Shown: positions 27,844 to 37,042 of the stretch, one piece after another
Layout: each line of letters begins with the position of its first letter
Numbering within the stretch: the first letter of the stretch is position 1
NCBI RefSeq assembly: GCF_015245355.1
Contig: NZ_CP063311.1
Span: 4,258,209 to 4,304,138 of the forward strand
Source of the DNA: Anabaenopsis elenkinii CCIBt3563
GTDB taxonomy: Bacteria; Cyanobacteriota; Cyanobacteriia; Cyanobacteriales; Nostocaceae
Length of the DNA: 45,930 nt
Direction of reading: 5' to 3'
Program-made: the position numbers and the translations under genes
Notes under the pieces: model-generated
Told to the model about the DNA's origin: nothing
Databases searched by the model: none
Seen by the model: the letters and a program-made list of their open reading frames with translations, nothing else

Positions 27844-28713
27844 ATGGCAAAAAAAATTGCATTTGGTTGGTATGGTGGTAAGTACAGTCATTTAGACTGG
27901 CTTTTGCCATTGTTGCCCAAAACGACTCACTATTGCGAACCGTTTGGGGGTTCTGCAGCGGTGTTGTTAAACCGGGAACCTGCACCTGTGGAAACCTATA
28001 ATGATATTGATGGGCAGGTAGTTAACTTCTTTCGGGTGTTACGTGACCAAAAAGATGAACTTATCCAGGCTATTGGGTTAACACCATTTTCCCGTGAAGA
28101 ATTTCACATTGCCATTAGCAATGATCACGAAGGTGTATCAGATTTAGAAAGGGCTAGACGATTTTTTGTCCGGGCGCGACAAGTAAGAACAGGGTTGGCA
28201 CAAACCGCCAGTGTGGGACGATGGGCACATTGTAAACTCACCAGTAGGGCTGGAATGGCTGGTGCGGTTTCTCGGTGGCTCGGTAGTGTTGATCACCTAC
28301 CAGAAATTGTACAACGGTTGCTGCGTGTGCAAATTGAAAACGACCAAGCAACTGATATTATTCAACGGTACGATAGTCCAGAAACTTTATTTTACTGTGA
28401 TCCTCCGTACCCTCACGATTCCCGTGGGGATAGCAAAGCTTACGCTTATGAAATGACCGATGACGAGCATCGAGAATTGGCAGGAGTTTTGCGTTCGGTT
28501 AAAGGTAAGGTTGCCCTTTCAGGCTATGATTGTACGTTGATGCAGCAACTTTATGATGATTGGATCTGCATCAAAGCGCCCCAGAAGCAGTGCCATTCCG
28601 TCAAGGAGTTACGGCAAGAAGTACTTTGGGTAAATTATGACTTGCCAATTTCCACCCTCACTATTCAAGAAATAGCTCCATGTCCACAACCCCACCAACT
28701 ATCCTTGATGTAG
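27844..28713 (+). CDS. DNA adenine methyltransferase (Dam/DpnM-type)
   Basis: 289 aa from the ATG at 27844 (a TTG one codon earlier is less likely; GAGG lies 9 nt upstream). It has the D12/alpha-class order: motif I region FGWYGGKYSHLDWLLPLLP with EPFGGSAAVLLN (residues 32-43), and the catalytic DPPYP (186-190). It would methylate the N6 of adenine in a short target; the target is not predictable. The downstream endonuclease-like gene overlaps it by 34 nt, so it is most likely the protecting methylase of a type II system. Confidence 0.88.
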   Translation: MAKKIAFGWYGGKYSHLDWLLPLLPKTTHYCEPFGGSAAVLLNREPAPVETYNDIDGQVVNFFRVLRDQKDELIQAIGLTPFSREEFHIAISNDHEGVSDLERARRFFVRARQVRTGLAQTASVGRWAHCKLTSRAGMAGAVSRWLGSVDHLPEIVQRLLRVQIENDQATDIIQRYDSPETLFYCDPPYPHDSRGDSKAYAYEMTDDEHRELAGVLRSVKGKVALSGYDCTLMQQLYDDWICIKAPQKQCHSVKELRQEVLWVNYDLPISTLTIQEIAPCPQPHQLSLM

Positions 28714-29810
28714 CCTTGCAAACAGCCGAAGCATCAAATCAACCCCTTGTAACTGACCCCAGCATCGCTGAAAAAATTGATTATGTATCGCGCTGTGTGC
28801 GTAATCGTGCTGTGGTTCGTTTGTTACTTGCCTGCTCTTTAGCAGCAATTTACCGTCCGGATGTCGATATCCGCAAGCCTTACACTGAAATAGGCACACC
28901 AGATGCTTACTCTGGGCGCTACTACGATGAAAGTTATATTACAACCTTCATTAACAAGTACGATTTGCCTTGCAATCCTACCACTGCGTTCCTCACACCA
29001 GCCCTGCGGAACCGTAACGTCACCTTAACTACAACAGTAAATCTGGTAGGACGACCACCTAAACTCTACGAAGCGGCATTACAATTACTTGATCATGTTC
29101 ATCAAGGTAGAATAACTGCCGAGAAACTGCTGGCGGAAACTCTTCGCTGTCTGATTATTGTTCGGAATGAGAAGCAGCAGCGCATGGAAACACGACTGGC
29201 GGATTTGAGGAAATCCCAAGACACAATACCTCTATCAGCAGAGGAAATTGTTACACTCCTAACACAGCATTTGGCTTGCCGAAATTCAAGCCGCCTTCCT
29301 GTACTAATTGTTGCTGCTGCCTATCAAGTAGCAGAACAATATATAGGAGAGCGTTTTTTACCTCTCGAATCCCATAATGCTGCGGATGAACAGACTGGCG
29401 CTTTGGGAGATATGGAAATTACCTTAGTTGATGATGACAAGGTGATTACCAGCTATGAAATGAAGACCAAGCGTGTTACTTTAGGCGATATTGACCGTGT
29501 GTTGCAAAAAATTAATAGTACTGGTAATCGAGTTGACAACTATATTTTTATCACCACGGATGTGATTGAGGAAGATATTCGGGAATATGCCTCAAGTATG
29601 TACGAGCGTACAGGCGGTATAGAGATTGTGGTTTTGGATTGCATCAGCTTTGTGCGTCACTTTCTGCATTTGTTCCATCGACTAAGGTCACAGTTTTTGG
29701 AAGCTTATCAACAGCTAGTGCTAGCAGAACCAGAAAGTGCTGTCATTCAACCTCTAAAAGAGGCTTTTTTGGCTTTGAGACAAGTTGCCGAAAGTGCAAG
29801 GGAGTTTTGA
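28680..29810 (+). CDS. Type II restriction endonuclease, SacI-like
   Basis: 376 aa. The ATG at 28680 lies inside the end of the methylase gene, in another frame. Conserved blocks of the SacI endonuclease family are recognised from memory (CVRNRAVVRLLLACSLA, DVDIRKPYTEIGTPDAYSGR, FLTPALRNR). A PD-(D/E)XK-like core is visible as GDMEITLV (243-250) followed by SYEMKTK (258-264). It would cut unmethylated target DNA in the cytoplasm. SacI itself pairs with a cytosine methylase as far as is remembered, so an adenine methylase partner is notable. No C (controller) protein gene is visible. Confidence 0.68.
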   Translation: MSTTPPTILDVALQTAEASNQPLVTDPSIAEKIDYVSRCVRNRAVVRLLLACSLAAIYRPDVDIRKPYTEIGTPDAYSGRYYDESYITTFINKYDLPCNPTTAFLTPALRNRNVTLTTTVNLVGRPPKLYEAALQLLDHVHQGRITAEKLLAETLRCLIIVRNEKQQRMETRLADLRKSQDTIPLSAEEIVTLLTQHLACRNSSRLPVLIVAAAYQVAEQYIGERFLPLESHNAADEQTGALGDMEITLVDDDKVITSYEMKTKRVTLGDIDRVLQKINSTGNRVDNYIFITTDVIEEDIREYASSMYERTGGIEIVVLDCISFVRHFLHLFHRLRSQFLEAYQQLVLAEPESAVIQPLKEAFLALRQVAESAREF

Positions 29811-29822
29811 GGAGTAAACAGC

Positions 29823-29912
29823 TACTGGGTCTAGTTTCCACTTAACATAACGCCAAAGTCCCAGAAAAACTGTAAACCCGTCGTCAGATGAAGGCAAAAA
29901 CTAGACCCAGTA
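29823..29912. repeat. 15-bp perfect inverted repeat after the restriction gene
   Basis: TACTGGGTCTAGTTT (29823-29837) and AAACTAGACCCAGTA (29898-29912) are exact inverted copies 60 bp apart, in the convergent gap before cpcG. T-rich sequence follows on the plus strand. It may end transcription from both sides or be a small mobile palindrome. Confidence 0.65.
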
Positions 29913-29947
29913 TAAAATTTTAGTTTTAGACAGTGAGATTTTAAATC

Positions 29948-30715
29948 TTAGCGTCTACTACCACTACGGTAGGGAACGGCATTGAGATAATCAATATCAA
30001 ATGCAGAAAGCTTTTGAGCATAGTTGCCTTTACCACCAACTGCTGCTGCCATATCAGCATATTTGCGGGGGTCACCTTCGGCGAGGCGTTTTTCTTGGAA
30101 TTTGCGGGTATAGAACTTCTCCAAAGTGAAGCGCCAATCGGTCTGAACCGTACCGGCTTTTTCTTGGAAGTCTTCGCCGTAACGAGGTGTGACTAAGTTG
30201 TGGGGACGACCTTCCATGCGTTTGCGCTGGTAGGGTACGATATTATCCCCAAAGTTTTTGGTATATTCGTCACTATCTACTAAAGCATCCACAAAGCCGC
30301 CAAAACCCTTGGTAGCAATGACAATTGACCAAGCGATTTGTTCATCTTTGTTATAGGAAGCACGGCCTAATAAACGCTTCAGGGTGATGTCTACTAAACG
30401 GTAGTTGTTGTTGACCGAGACAACTAAACGATAGAAGGCTTCAGACTTAGCTAAACCTCTGATGAAGTCACGCACAGATAAAGCACCGGTTTTGAGTTGA
30501 GATTCCAGAGCTTTTTGGCGGTTGAACTTGAGAATTTCATGTTCACTGAAAACTTGGCGATAACCAGCCCAAATGATGCTCTGGATATCAGTGTAGGAAC
30601 TGACATCTTCAATTCGGTAGATATATGGTGTATCTTCATTCTGGTCAGCTATACCAAAGCTGGTGACTCGGTTATTTTGAGTGGTGGGTTTGTACTGAAG
30701 TAATGGTAGAGACAT
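29948..30715 (-). CDS. cpcG3: Phycobilisome rod-core linker CpcG (third copy)
   Basis: 255 aa. The N-terminal pfam00427-type linker domain is complete ([51 protein letters not shown]). The C-terminal tail (about residues 190-255) has a basic end SGSRR and differs from the other two copies. It joins phycocyanin rods to the allophycocyanin core on the cytoplasmic face of thylakoids. It is the last gene of the cpc operon, 179 bp after cpcG2, with GGA about 11 nt before its ATG. The copy numbering here is only by order. Confidence 0.93.
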   Translation of the reverse strand: MSLPLLQYKPTTQNNRVTSFGIADQNEDTPYIYRIEDVSSYTDIQSIIWAGYRQVFSEHEILKFNRQKALESQLKTGALSVRDFIRGLAKSEAFYRLVVSVNNNYRLVDITLKRLLGRASYNKDEQIAWSIVIATKGFGGFVDALVDSDEYTKNFGDNIVPYQRKRMEGRPHNLVTPRYGEDFQEKAGTVQTDWRFTLEKFYTRKFQEKRLAEGDPRKYADMAAAVGGKGNYAQKLSAFDIDYLNAVPYRSGSRR

Positions 30716-30858
30716 ACTGGGTTTTTCCTCTGATTAATTATTAAACAAAAAGCTAGATGGGAAAACTCCAGGAAGTTTGAGCATTCAAACCCTGGCTGAT
30801 TCCCTATGTTATTTTCCCCCATTATGTTGATAGATACAGCTGATTGGGCGGTAATTTA

Positions 30859-30891
30859 CTATCAACAGGCTATCAACAGGCTATCAACAGG
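30859..30891. repeat. Three tandem 11-mers CTATCAACAGG
   Basis: Three exact direct 11-bp units lie immediately past the stop codon of cpcG2 in the 179-bp gap before cpcG3. The meaning is unknown; they may be slippage-derived. Confidence 0.8.
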
Positions 30892-30894
30892 TAT

Positions 30895-31638
30895 TTACCC
30901 CAGGGGGAAATTGGCGCTGGAGTTGATGGAAAGGGGTACACCTTGGGGTTTGGTATCCCTGCTCATGTCGGGAATTTGGATGCTGGCTAGGTTGACTGGT
31001 GTAAATTTTAGTGTCTTGATTTCAATGGAACTAGCTAATTCCATATAGTTTTTGATGTCCCCTGCTTTATAACGTGCCTCTTCTAACTTGTCGCGCCAGT
31101 AGTTACCGTAGCGGGGGGTGACTAAATTAAAAGGTCTATCTTTGTAGCGCCGGCGTTGGTAGGGAACTATATTGTCGCCAAAGTTGCTTTGATACTCTTG
31201 AGAGTCGATTAAAGCATCAACAAAACCATCCCAACCCAGGGTAGCTATTTTGATTGACCAAGCAATTTCTTCCTCTTTGTTGTAGGAAGCACGACCTAAG
31301 AGGCGTTTGAGGGCAATTTCCACAAGACGATAGTTAGAGTTAGTCTCTACTACCAAATTCCGAAAGGCTTCGGACTTAGCCAAACCCCGGATCAAGTCGC
31401 GCACAGTAATGGCTCTATTCTTTACCTGAGATTCCAGGTTAGTTTGGCGATAAAACTTGAGGATTTCATGCTCACTAAAAACCTGGCGATAAGCAGCCCA
31501 AATTAATTCTTGGAACTGACTATCAACACAGCAGTCTTCGCTGCGGTAAATCCTGGGGGTATCCTCATTGGGAACTTCGTAACCAGCAACGCGCTGATTT
31601 TGAGAACTCGGTTTGTATTCTAATAAAGGAATTGTCAT
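30895..31638 (-). CDS. cpcG2: Phycobilisome rod-core linker CpcG (second copy)
   Basis: 247 aa. The linker domain is conserved ([67 protein letters not shown]). The C-terminal tail after about residue 190 is shorter and unlike the tail of the first copy apart from a shared IPDMSR/IPDNSR-type block. The last residues are not basic. It lies 41 bp after cpcG1 in the operon. Different tails are thought to direct rods to different core positions or to different membrane targets. Confidence 0.93.
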   Translation of the reverse strand: MTIPLLEYKPSSQNQRVAGYEVPNEDTPRIYRSEDCCVDSQFQELIWAAYRQVFSEHEILKFYRQTNLESQVKNRAITVRDLIRGLAKSEAFRNLVVETNSNYRLVEIALKRLLGRASYNKEEEIAWSIKIATLGWDGFVDALIDSQEYQSNFGDNIVPYQRRRYKDRPFNLVTPRYGNYWRDKLEEARYKAGDIKNYMELASSIEIKTLKFTPVNLASIQIPDMSRDTKPQGVPLSINSSANFPLG

Positions 31639-31679
31639 TACGGTTGCTAATATTCAATGATCTATGAAAAACTTATACT

Positions 31680-32519
31680 TTAATTCCGGGGACTTCCAGG
31701 AATATAACGATAAGGTAGAGCAACAGCTACGGGTTTGACGGTGGGTTGAGGTGTACCGACTTCCCGGGAGTTGTCGGGAATCTTGATATCTTTGATTTGG
31801 GAGGTGACTGTAGCTACTGTTCTTTGATAGTTACGTTCGCCAGTGATGATTTTCCCGGCCATGTCCATGAAATTCGCAGGAATTACCCGCCGAATCTCTT
31901 GTTTACTAGCCACCCCTGAGGTACGGGCGGTATAGAAGGAACGACCACCGAAGGATTCTAACATCATGCGATCGCGCCAGTAGGAACCGTAGCGGGGATT
32001 AACTAAGTTAAAGGGCCTGTCTTTATACCGACGGCGTTGGTAAGGGACGATATCATCACCAAAGTTTTGCAGATATTCTTGGCTGTCTAACAGGGTATCG
32101 ATGAAACCGTGTAAGCCTTTAGTCCCAATCACAATTGACCAAGCAATTTCTTCATCTTTGTTGTATGCGGCCCGTCCCAAAAACCGCTTTAAGGTGATGT
32201 CAACTAAGCGGTAGTTGGTGTTGATATCTGCTACTTGGGTGCGGTAGACTTCGGATTTACCCAGACCCCGGATAAAATCACGGACGTTAATTGAGCGATT
32301 GCGTAGTTGAGATTCCAGGAACTTCTGGCGGTTGCTAGCAATAATTAAGTGTTCGCTGAAAATTTGCCGATATGCTGCCCAAATAATCCCATCAATATCT
32401 TTATCTGAGGTAGCATCTGACAAGCGATAAATGGTTGGTGTGTCATCATTGGGGACTTCGTACCCTTCTACACGCTGATTTTGGGTAGTAGGTGCATAAT
32501 TTAGCAGTGGTATTGACAT
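31680..32519 (-). CDS. cpcG1: Phycobilisome rod-core linker CpcG (first copy)
   Basis: 279 aa, the longest of the three and closest to the usual CpcG1 layout. The linker domain covers about residues 10-190 ([53 protein letters not shown]). The C-terminal extension (about 190-279) ends YRYIPGSPRN, the core-binding type of tail. It follows cpcF by 39 bp. The three copies have about 70-80% similar linker domains by eye, pointing to tandem duplication within the operon. Confidence 0.94.
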   Translation of the reverse strand: MSIPLLNYAPTTQNQRVEGYEVPNDDTPTIYRLSDATSDKDIDGIIWAAYRQIFSEHLIIASNRQKFLESQLRNRSINVRDFIRGLGKSEVYRTQVADINTNYRLVDITLKRFLGRAAYNKDEEIAWSIVIGTKGLHGFIDTLLDSQEYLQNFGDDIVPYQRRRYKDRPFNLVNPRYGSYWRDRMMLESFGGRSFYTARTSGVASKQEIRRVIPANFMDMAGKIITGERNYQRTVATVTSQIKDIKIPDNSREVGTPQPTVKPVAVALPYRYIPGSPRN

Positions 32520-32558
32520 ATTTACTTTTTCCCTGTTTTATGATATTAGAGGCAGAGG

Positions 32559-33173
32559 TTATGAAAGGGCTAGTTGCACACGAGCGCGAATTGCCTTTTC
32601 CTCATCAGTAGTTAACATCTGCTGCAGTCTGGTGTGGATGGCCGGCTGTAAATCGGGGATTCGAGCCAAGGCCTGTAGACCGACCACAGCAGCGTAACGG
32701 ATTGACCATTCTGAGTCTTGAGAAATTAACAGCAAGGTTTCTAAAGCTGTTTTTAGTCCTGTTTCCCTGTGGGGTGAGTCCAGTTGATGCCAATCTAAAT
32801 TTCCCAGACCCTGAGCAGCAGCCCGGCGGACACTGGGAGCAAAGTCCGTGGCTGCTGCTGTGATTAAAACTTCTAATGCACGGGGATCGCCGATCGCCGC
32901 TAAGGTGCGAATAGAATAAGCCCGTGCGCCGTAGTTATAATCGTCAATCTGGGATAACAGTTGTGGTACTGCTATTGCTCCCATAGCTGTCAATGCTGCC
33001 ACCGCCACCGTTGCTGCTGCTGGGTTGTTATAACCAAATACCGCGATTAATGTGGGAATGGCAGCAACATCCGGGACTGCTGCCAGGTTTTTTACAGCCG
33101 CCACCATTTTTTCTGGTGTATCTGCCAGGGTGACGGCACGGATTAGTTGATCAGTCACGTCGCTTCCATTCAC
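32559..33173 (-). CDS. cpcF: Phycocyanobilin lyase subunit CpcF
   Basis: 204 aa. It forms the heterodimeric lyase with CpcE that attaches phycocyanobilin to Cys84 of CpcA. The sequence is built of HEAT-like helical repeats (IPTLIAVFGYNNPAA, GDPRALEVLITAA, SVRRAAAQGLGNL, SIRYAAVVGLQAL). The start is a GTG that overlaps the cpcE stop in a GTGA, indicating translational coupling; another GTG lies five codons in. The end is followed 39 bp later by cpcG1. Confidence 0.93.
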   Translation of the reverse strand: MNGSDVTDQLIRAVTLADTPEKMVAAVKNLAAVPDVAAIPTLIAVFGYNNPAAATVAVAALTAMGAIAVPQLLSQIDDYNYGARAYSIRTLAAIGDPRALEVLITAAATDFAPSVRRAAAQGLGNLDWHQLDSPHRETGLKTALETLLLISQDSEWSIRYAAVVGLQALARIPDLQPAIHTRLQQMLTTDEEKAIRARVQLALS

Positions 33174-34000
33174 AAAAGTGAATCCATTAAGTTCATGACC
33201 TGGATGGCTTGGTCACAAACAGATAGGGCTGCTAAATCTCGGTTGAGTTGATGCTCTAGCAATCCTTTGAGAGCCATGAGTTTAAAGCTATTTTCTGCCT
33301 TAGTGCTGGCGATCGCCTCCGCGGCTCCTATGTAGCCAATTGCTCCCAAATCACTTAAAACCAGGCGGCGCAATTTCAGGTCGTCACTAGATAACATTGT
33401 TACTAACCTCTCCCCATACAGGGGGTCTTGTGTTAGTTGGTACATTGCTCTAGCAGCGGCACAGTTTACGCCGGGGACTTCATGGTTTAAGAAGGGTGAA
33501 ATTAAAGAAATAGCCTCAGTTGCACCAATAGCTCCCAAGGCTTCTATTACCGCTTCATAGGGCTGGGTGAGATGAGGCCGGCCGGGTACTTGCACCGCTT
33601 GGGCTAAACCTCCTGCTAGCATTTTCATGAGTGCGGGGGCTACAGCCGGGTCCCCCAGTTTTTGCAAAGATTGGGCTGCTGCTTCGCGCACATAAAAATC
33701 AGGGCATTCCAAGCACTTAATTAACCCTGGTATAGCTTTAGGATCACCCAACTTCCCCAATGCTCTAGCTGCGTTGCGCCGCAGTGGATAACCTCCCATT
33801 TCTGTTGTGTCATCTTCATCCTCTAAGGCTGCAATCAAGGCATTAATCACATCTGGGCGGCGGATGCGAAATTTACCCAGCCACCAAGCTGCGTAATAGC
33901 GCAGACTTAAATCTGATGATTGCAGGTTAGCCAGTGCCAACTCTGGTGTCAACTGAGGCGCGGTTTGTGCTGAATACTCTGACGCAGTGAGTTCTTTCAT
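33170..34000 (-). CDS. cpcE: Phycocyanobilin lyase subunit CpcE
   Basis: 276 aa, the normal CpcE length. HEAT-like repeats fill the chain (ALANLQSSDLSLRYYAAWWL, RRNAARALGKLGDPKAIPGL, YVREAAAQSLQKLGDPAVAP). The WWLGKFR block near residue 40 is typical. With CpcF it is the Cys84-specific bilin lyase. The ATG lies 10 bp after the cpcD stop; a 4-nt overlap links it to cpcF. Confidence 0.95.
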   Translation of the reverse strand: MKELTASEYSAQTAPQLTPELALANLQSSDLSLRYYAAWWLGKFRIRRPDVINALIAALEDEDDTTEMGGYPLRRNAARALGKLGDPKAIPGLIKCLECPDFYVREAAAQSLQKLGDPAVAPALMKMLAGGLAQAVQVPGRPHLTQPYEAVIEALGAIGATEAISLISPFLNHEVPGVNCAAARAMYQLTQDPLYGERLVTMLSSDDLKLRRLVLSDLGAIGYIGAAEAIASTKAENSFKLMALKGLLEHQLNRDLAALSVCDQAIQVMNLMDSLL

Positions 34001-34010
34001 TGCCAGGATA

Positions 34011-34253
34011 TTAGTTTTCTATGGCGCTCAATGGGGATATGTTGATGATTTTGCCACCTAGGCGGTTAATCCGTTGCATTTCTTCATTCATCCGACTGTA
34101 TGGCACTGTAATAAACACGCTACCACTGCGACGGATATCGAATTTATTCCTGTCAGTTTCTGCGTTTTGGCGCAAGCCTACAACTTCATAACGAAATACT
34201 CGGCTTGCCGATGAAGAAACGCTAGCAGACCCAAGTGTGGTTTGACCGAACAT
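34011..34253 (-). CDS. cpcD: Phycobilisome rod-capping linker CpcD
   Basis: 80 aa, the standard size of the 8-9 kDa rod cap. The CpcD fold is visible: FRYEVVGLRQN, VFITVPYSRMNEEMQRINRL and GGKIINISP. It ends the phycocyanin rod and limits its length. It lies 38 bp after cpcC. The same fold forms the C-terminal domain of CpcC. Confidence 0.95.
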   Translation of the reverse strand: MFGQTTLGSASVSSSASRVFRYEVVGLRQNAETDRNKFDIRRSGSVFITVPYSRMNEEMQRINRLGGKIINISPLSAIEN

Positions 34254-34291
34254 TACTGCTATATCTCCTGTATGATGTGAGTAAAGCCACC

Positions 34292-35152
34292 TTAAGCTGA
34301 GGTGATGCTGACAATCTTCCCACCTTGTCGGTGAATTTGCTGAATCTTGTCAGAAAGTCGCTCATAAGGTACGATAATTGCTGTAGTGCTCCGTCTGACA
34401 CTGGGGTAACCAGCTCCACGGATAGCTGTGACTTCAATGCGGTACACCCGATCGCCTGTACCCACAGCATTTCCTAAAGCCTTTTTGGGAGCTACATCTG
34501 CCGCAGCACGGAAATTCCAGTTATCGTTGCTGCCTGATGGTCCAACAATTGAAGAGGCTTGATTACGAGCTAAATCCTGGGCTAACCGGGATTTAGCTCC
34601 TTCTACCTGGGCGCGATCGCTGTTAGCATAACCCCGGTATAACCGGAATAACCGGGTAAATCCGACAGTTTTCTGCCCTGGTTGAGTTTCAAATCCCCGA
34701 TAATATGGCACAATGTAGTCACCGAAGTTATTTTGGTACTCTGGTGAGTCGATGTAGGAATCTATTTCCGCGTCGTAGCCTTGGCTCTGGTACAAATCCA
34801 AGTGGTACGCCACCTCTGACTCATCGTAGGGAGCGCGCCCCAAAAGGTGCTTGTAGTTGAGTTCGATTAACCTGGTTTGGAAATTGGGATAAAAAAACTT
34901 AGTTTTGTAGAGTTCTGACTTGGCAACGCTGCGGACAAACTCCCGCACTGTCAGGTTACCATCTCGCAGGAGTGATTCAGCGCTCACCAGACGTTCCGAC
35001 GCCATCAAATAGTCGTTACCCAAAACCTGCCGATAAACGGCCCGGATTACAACTTCAACTTCATCTTTGCTGGCATTGGGACGCAGTTCTATTCGAGGTG
35101 CATCACTAAAAGGCTCTGTTCCTAGCCTCGATGCTGCTGCTGTAATTGCCAT
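34292..35152 (-). CDS. cpcC: Phycocyanin rod linker CpcC
   Basis: 286 aa. It has an N-terminal linker domain (residues about 20-170: [60 protein letters not shown]). A CpcD-like C-terminal domain spans about 230-286 ([30 protein letters not shown]). It joins phycocyanin hexamers into rods. It is separated from cpcA by 207 bp that include an inverted repeat, consistent with lower linker than subunit expression. Confidence 0.95.
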
Positions 35153-35247
35153 TTTGCTTCACCTGTTGATTTGCATTTCGGCTGTTTGTACCGAGTGCCG
35201 AGTTTACTAAAGCTTTGATTTTTTTGATTTCTCTGCCTAATAAAACT

Positions 35248-35351
35248 TTGCCCGGAGCTAAATTCAACTGCTAGATGAGTCAGTTTGGTCTTTTTGGTGA
35301 ACCTCAAAGGGTGACTCACTCCATCCAGAAATTGCATCCTTCCCCGGGCAA
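35248..35351 (-). promoter_or_regulatory. Inverted repeat in the cpcA-cpcC intercistronic region
   Basis: TTGCCCGG (35248-35255) and CCGGGCAA (35344-35351) pair perfectly, bracketing about 88 nt. The outer arm starts 9 nt after the cpcA stop. It may reduce read-through from cpcBA into the linker genes or stabilise the cpcBA mRNA; this role is inferred from position. Confidence 0.5.
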
Positions 35352-35359
35352 GATACTAT

Positions 35360-35851
35360 CTAGCTTAAAGCGTTGATAGCGTAGTCAAAGTAGGTGTTGG
35401 CTTCGTTGGCTGCTTGTCCAGTCAAACCATGATTAGCTTTCATGTATTTGATTGCTTCAACGTACCAGCTGGGAGACAAATCAAAGGAGCTGTTGATTTC
35501 AGCCAAGCCAGCAATCAAGAACTCATCCATGGGGCCAGTACCACCAGCAACTAAGCTGTAGGTTACAATACGTAGGTAGTGACCGACATCACGAGCGCAC
35601 TTAGCCTTACCACGGCTGTCAGCAGCAAACTGAGGTCCTGGTGTTTGGGTGGTGTAGGGGAATTTTTGGTATACAGCTTGGGTTGCACCATCAATCAACT
35701 TTTGGGCGTTAGCGGTCAAAGCCCGAGCAGCTTCCATGCTAGCAATAGCACGAACATAACGACCGTTAACTGCTTGCAGTTCGGTGTTGCTTAAAAAACG
35801 TCCTTGGGTATCAGCAGATGCGATCGCTTCGGTAATTGGTGTTTTAACCAT
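35360..35851 (-). CDS. cpcA: C-phycocyanin alpha subunit
   Basis: 163 aa, normal for alpha-phycocyanin. The bilin-binding Cys84 is in [13 protein letters not shown]; the N-terminal [20 protein letters not shown] and C-terminal [12 protein letters not shown] are characteristic. It pairs with CpcB to form the (alpha-beta) monomer of phycobilisome rods. AAGGAG lies about 11 nt before the ATG. It follows cpcB by 58 bp. Confidence 0.97.
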   Translation of the reverse strand: MVKTPITEAIASADTQGRFLSNTELQAVNGRYVRAIASMEAARALTANAQKLIDGATQAVYQKFPYTTQTPGPQFAADSRGKAKCARDVGHYLRIVTYSLVAGGTGPMDEFLIAGLAEINSSFDLSPSWYVEAIKYMKANHGLTGQAANEANTYFDYAINALS

Positions 35852-35909
35852 CTTTTCAAATCTCCTTCGTATTTCTTATTTGTTTGTAACTCGAATCTCT
35901 TGGCTGTTA

Positions 35910-36431
35910 TTAAGCAACAGCAGCAGCAGCACGATCAAAGTAGCTAGCTACTTCAGACATCAATTGACTGCAATCGCCTTTGGTAATCCCGTTGGGGTCG
36001 TTAGCAATAGCAACAGCAGCATCTTTCATTTTTTGCACGCCCACAGCTACGGAAGATCCAGGAGTTCCCAGAGCTTGGTAGGTTTCGCGCAAACCATTCA
36101 AGCAGCGATCATCAAGAACACTAGCATCACCAGCTAAAATCGCGTAGGTTACGTAACGTAAGATAATTTCCATGTCACGCAAGCAAGCAGCCATACGACG
36201 GTTGGTGTAAGCGTTACCACCAGGAGCAATCAATTGGGGTTGTTCTTCAAACAAAGAACGAGCCGCGTTGGTCACAATTGCTGAAGCGTTGCTGGTAATG
36301 CGGTTAACAACGTCTAAACGCTTGTTGCCTTCTTTGACTACGTTGGTCAAAGCGTCTAGTTGCTCGTTGCTCAAAAACTCGCCTCTGGAGTCAGCTTGAG
36401 AAACTACCTTGGTAAATACGTCTAATGTCAT
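35910..36431 (-). CDS. cpcB: C-phycocyanin beta subunit
   Basis: 173 aa. Both chromophore cysteines are present: Cys82 in [14 protein letters not shown] and Cys153 in [14 protein letters not shown]. The Asn72 that is usually methylated is in [11 protein letters not shown]. It is the first gene of the operon cpcBACDEFG1G2G3. GGAG lies about 11 nt before the ATG. No phycoerythrocyanin (pec) genes precede it; an rluD-type gene does. Confidence 0.97.
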   Translation of the reverse strand: MTLDVFTKVVSQADSRGEFLSNEQLDALTNVVKEGNKRLDVVNRITSNASAIVTNAARSLFEEQPQLIAPGGNAYTNRRMAACLRDMEIILRYVTYAILAGDASVLDDRCLNGLRETYQALGTPGSSVAVGVQKMKDAAVAIANDPNGITKGDCSQLMSEVASYFDRAAAAVA

Positions 36432-37042
36432 GGACTTTAATCTCCTAATTCCTTAGTTCTGAGATGTCTAGATTAAAACTGGCAATGTTTTATCAAATTG
36501 GGAATGGTTGACAACAGACCCGAGAGCAAACTGCTGCTTGTGATTTGTCTCTTAATTCCCTGAATACTAGATTAACAAGTATTTATGAGAATCTGGGTTA
36601 ATTTTATGAGAAACCCGCAAATTTTAATCTACTCATTGCTTGGTTTGACTTTTGTCTGTCATTTCCACCCCTCAGAATATGTTTATACAATGCTATAGAT
36701 TCTTTATTTGTTACAAATTATGAATAAATAAGATGCCCGGATAATAATCACCTCAAATCCTTTACATACAAGGCGTTTAACTGAGGATTTAGCTATTTTT
36801 TCGCAACAAAACTTAATATTTACCCCTACTGGTAGGGGTAATGATCAATTTTATAATTTATTAATTATTCTAGAATCCAAGTAAATATAAGACATTGGTA
36901 GTTTTTGCCGAAATATTACGGGGTATTGTTTTTATTAAAAGTTGTTAACTTCAGCTAGGGAAAATTTACCATAACTGCCTAAAATCCATCTGTCCAGGGT
37001 AAAAAATCGCCAAAAACTTTACAAATCTCCATACTACCAACT
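36432..37042 (-). promoter_or_regulatory. Long leader/promoter region of the cpc operon
   Basis: 611 bp without an ORF, AT-rich, between the rluD-type stop and the cpcB ATG. It must hold the strong cpc promoter(s) and a long leader. No -35/-10 pair could be fixed with confidence by eye. A perfect palindrome lies at 36820-36841. Confidence 0.6.
36820..36841. other. Perfect 10-bp-arm palindrome upstream of cpcB
   Basis: TTACCCCTAC-TG-GTAGGGGTAA forms a 10-bp stem with a 2-nt centre, 389 bp before the cpcB ATG and 202 bp past the upstream gene's stop. No T-run follows on the minus strand, so an operator or cruciform is as likely as a terminator. Confidence 0.7.

Noticed and set aside
30806..31048. 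80-codon plus-strand ORF over the cpcG2 end
   Set aside because: It is a shadow antisense to cpcG2 and includes the 11-mer repeat.
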